Positions 6,103 through 7,722 of a stretch of 7,722 nucleotides of DNA are shown here, piece by piece; positions within the stretch are counted from its first letter, which is position 1, and every line of letters starts with the position of its first letter. The DNA is taken from the NCBI GenBank assembly GCA_050873765.1, contig JBNMJK010000094.1, positions 1 to 7,722 on the forward strand, written 5' to 3'. Made by a program: the position numbers and the translations under genes. The notes beneath the pieces were generated by a model, which saw nothing but the letters and a program-made list of their open reading frames with translations, did no database searches and was not told the DNA's origin. This DNA comes from Sodaliphilus sp050873765. GTDB taxonomy: Bacteria; Bacteroidota; Bacteroidia; Bacteroidales; Muribaculaceae.

Positions 6103-6134
6103 TTTGTGCCATCAAATCATAATAGTTAAATTTG
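6103..6134 (+). promoter_or_regulatory. Promoter of the mntA-hepT module
   Basis: TTTG (6103-6106), a 20-bp spacer and TAaaTTTG (6127-6134) match the Bacteroidetes housekeeping promoter completely. The transcript would begin near 6140, giving a leader of about 14 bases to the ATG at 6154. Confidence 0.75.
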
Positions 6135-6153
6135 CAGTGGTGGTGTTGACATC

Positions 6154-6474
6154 ATGACATCAGCAAAAACAACTTCAATGAAGACAACAAAAGAATACAT
6201 AACTATCATCTCTGCCCATGCAGAAGATTTAAAAAACTCTTTTGGAGTGAGGTCGTTACGTATCTTTGGTTCTGTGTCGCGCAACGAGCAAAAGGACGGG
6301 AGCGACATTGACGTATGCGTTGATATGGACCCTAAAATTTATTTGGTCGTACGCTTAAAACGTTTTCTTGAAAGTATATTACAATGCCCCGTAGATATTG
6401 TAAGAATGCATAAGCACATCAATCCCTACCTACTTGAGGAAATCAATAAAGATGGCATCTATGTTATCCAATAA
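6154..6474 (+). CDS. mntA: MntA-type nucleotidyltransferase antitoxin
   Basis: A 106-aa minimal nucleotidyltransferase. GS (39-40), ten residues, then D51-I-D53 give the exact GSX10DXD active site; R43 fits the GSxxR form and D81 (CPVDIV) is the likely third metal ligand. In studied MntA/HepT pairs, MntA transfers AMP to the tyrosine of the HepT RX4HXY motif and so silences this RNase; that role is family knowledge. Length and motif spacing are normal and nothing looks damaged. The ATG at 6154 suits the predicted transcription start; ATG 6178 (residue 9) is a plausible alternative. Its 3' end overlaps the start of hepT by 14-23 bases, indicating translational coupling. Since the partner toxin is broken, this gene may now lack its natural substrate. 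Confidence 0.9.
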   Translation: MTSAKTTSMKTTKEYITIISAHAEDLKNSFGVRSLRIFGSVSRNEQKDGSDIDVCVDMDPKIYLVVRLKRFLESILQCPVDIVRMHKHINPYLLEEINKDGIYVIQ

Positions 6475-6829
6475 AAGAGTATCAAGTCTTCTTGTCCAAA
6501 TCCATGATGCCATTAAGCAGCTTATTGATTGGAATAAAGACATTGTGTCTGCCGATGACTACTATTGCTCTCCAGACGGAATGAAAAACCTTGCAGCAAG
6601 TTGTATGCTTATAGAAGCTATCGGAGAGGGCGTAAAACAAATTGACAAAGTCACCAAAGGCCAGCTACTGGTAAATCGCCCAGAAATTCCATAGCAAGAT
6701 ATCATTGGTATACGTAACCACATAGCTCACGGTTATTTTGACATTGACGGCGACATTGTATTTGATGTTGTAAAAAACGACCTGGGCTCATTGCTTGCTG
6801 CGATTGAATACTTTATTACATTACGATGA
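6452..6829 (+). pseudogene. hepT: HepT (HEPN/DUF86) toxin interrupted by an amber codon
   Basis: The frame from ATG 6452 (or 6461) encodes a HepT-like HEPN protein: helices around LLVQIHDAIKQLIDW, then GMKNLAASCMLIEAIGEGVKQI, then NRPEIP. An in-frame TAG (6692-6694) follows at codon 81. Translation past it continues with QDIIGIRNHIAHGYFDID and runs 44 codons to TGA (6827-6829), about 125 aa in all, the usual HepT length. The catalytic RX4HXY motif (R 6713, H 6728, Y 6734) lies entirely after the stop. Relatives usually have Trp here (IPW-x-x-IIGxRN), so one G-to-A change (TGG to TAG) explains it. The 80-aa product would lack RNase residues and the AMPylation site. No in-frame ATG follows for restart. 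Recent loss is most likely; amber suppression or sequencing error are alternatives. Confidence 0.85.
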
Positions 6830-6902
6830 GGACTCGGTGTAATGGTGCACTCAGCATTTAATATTTCAAAAAAAACCGCTGAATTTGGCATTGTCTGTGT
6901 TT

Positions 6903-6930
6903 TATATTTGAAGCCGATGTAGTAATTTTG
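6903..6930 (+). promoter_or_regulatory. Two candidate -7 boxes before guaA
   Basis: TAtaTTTG (6903-6910) and TAatTTTG (6923-6930) both match TAnnTTTG exactly. The second, 39 bp before the ATG, is the likelier. Neither has a perfect -33 box at 19-21 bp; a TTTG at 6884-6887 is 15 bp from the first. No purine-riboswitch-like fold was recognised between 6830 and 6969. Confidence 0.5.
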
Positions 6931-6969
6931 TAGAGAAATTATCAATTACTATCAACACTCACAGATTTC

Positions 6970-7722
6970 ATGCAGCAAAAAATCATTATCTTAGACTTCG
7001 GCTCGCAGACCACTCAACTGATTGGCCGCCGCGTGCGCGAACTCGACACATTTTGCGAAATTCTGCCCTACAACAAATTCCCAGCCAACGACGAGTCGGT
7101 GATTGGCGTGATTCTTTCGGGATCGCCCTACTCTGTTCACGACCCGGAGGCCTTCAAGGTGGATTTGAGCCAGTTTGTGGGCAAGGTGCCCGTGCTGGGC
7201 ATCTGCTACGGGGCACAGTATATATCACACTGTGGCGGAGGCAAGGTGGAGAAGGCCGACTCCCGTGAGTATGGCCGCGCCCATCTTGAGAAATTCGATG
7301 CCACCAATCCTCTTCTGAAAGGCTTTGAGCCTCATTCACAAGTGTGGATGAGCCACGGCGACACCATCACCGCCATTCCAGCCGACTGCAAGGTGATAGC
7401 CTCCACCGCCAATGTGAAGTATGCCGCCTACGCCAGCACCACTCAGCCTGTGTGGGCAGTGCAGTTTCACCCCGAGGTGTTCCATAGCCTGCAAGGCACA
7501 CAGCTGCTGCGTAATTTCGTGGTTGACATTTGCGGCAGCCGGCAGCAGTGGAGCGCGGCATCGTTTGTCGATACCACCATTGCCGAATTGAGAGCGCAAC
7601 TTGGCTCCGACCGCGTGATTCTCGGTCTGTCGGGCGGCGTTGACTCCAGTGTGCTGGGCGTGCTGCTGAACAAGGCCATCGGCAAGAACCTCACCTGCAT
7701 TTTCGTGGACCACGGTATGCTG
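6970..7722 (+). CDS. guaA: GMP synthase (glutamine-hydrolysing), 3'-truncated by window end
   Basis: The first 251 residues of GuaA, about half of the usual 510-520, still open at the window edge. It makes GMP from XMP, ATP and glutamine in the cytoplasm, the last step of guanine nucleotide synthesis. The N-terminal class I amidotransferase domain starts with IIILDFGSQTTQLIGRRVRE; the nucleophile is Cys79 in LGICYGAQ, and His167 and Glu169 in QFHPE complete the triad. The ATP-pyrophosphatase domain begins near residue 205, with the P-loop LSGGVDSSV at 220-228. No key residue is missing. ATG 6970 gives the standard N-terminus. Codon use is visibly richer in GC than in mntA-hepT, as expected for a core gene beside an acquired one. 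It appears to be transcribed from its own promoter. Confidence 0.97.
   Translation, partial: MQQKIIILDFGSQTTQLIGRRVRELDTFCEILPYNKFPANDESVIGVILSGSPYSVHDPEAFKVDLSQFVGKVPVLGICYGAQYISHCGGGKVEKADSREYGRAHLEKFDATNPLLKGFEPHSQVWMSHGDTITAIPADCKVIASTANVKYAAYASTTQPVWAVQFHPEVFHSLQGTQLLRNFVVDICGSRQQWSAASFVDTTIAELRAQLGSDRVILGLSGGVDSSVLGVLLNKAIGKNLTCIFVDHGML

Noticed and set aside
5918..6157. A 79-codon plus-strand frame before mntA
   Set aside because: It passes through the 16-bp hairpin and the mntA promoter and has no recognisable protein character.
6851..6882. TCAGC/GCTGA stem after hepT as a terminator
   Set aside because: Only 5 bp with a 22-nt loop and no proper T run.
1..7722. CRISPR array, insertion sequence, tRNA or rRNA
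   Set aside because: No regularly spaced repeats, transposase motifs, terminal inverted repeats or recognisable tRNA/rRNA segments were seen.

Overview
The window looks like chromosomal DNA from a Bacteroidales bacterium (Prevotella/Bacteroides/Muribaculaceae-like; genus not resolvable by eye). The reasons are several Bacteroidetes-type promoters (TTTG, about 20 bp, TAnnTTTG), AT-rich start regions with few Shine-Dalgarno sites, exported proteins typical of the phylum, a lipoprotein with the K/R-Q-D-S-I rich linker common there, and a Bacteroidales-like GuaA. All supported genes lie on the + strand.

Layout. Bases 1-482 hold no convincing protein gene. They contain a leftward-facing intrinsic terminator (41-73) and a dense set of complementary segments and palindromes (about 160-482) that reads as a structured non-coding RNA or a long regulatory leader. 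This leads straight into a small XRE-type helix-turn-helix regulator (483-746). A clear promoter (785-817) then drives four secreted or envelope genes: a 175-aa exported protein (839-1366), a DUF6175-type protein (1379-2341), a 329-aa exported TPR-like/coiled-coil protein (2354-3343) and a 522-aa protein with an FlgT-C-like domain and a C-terminal outer-membrane beta-barrel (3433-5001). A strong terminator (5057-5094) closes the unit. To my knowledge this set has no assigned function; it is the best candidate here for an undescribed cell-envelope assembly.

Next comes a monocistronic lipoprotein with YD-like repeats (5146-5883), followed by a spacer with a long hairpin (5973-6010). A well-formed promoter (6103-6134) precedes a MntA/HepT toxin-antitoxin pair (6154-6829). 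MntA, the nucleotidyltransferase antitoxin, keeps its full GSX10DXD site. HepT, the HEPN RNase toxin, is interrupted by an in-frame amber codon (6692-6694) just before its RX4HXY catalytic motif; everything after the stop is still conserved, suggesting a very recent TGG-to-TAG change. The window ends inside guaA (GMP synthase, from 6970), a housekeeping gene visibly richer in GC than the TA module.

How it fits together: the regulator and its leader may control themselves and possibly the envelope operon; this is inferred from position only. The TA pair between the lipoprotein and guaA looks like an accessory insertion whose toxin has been disarmed.
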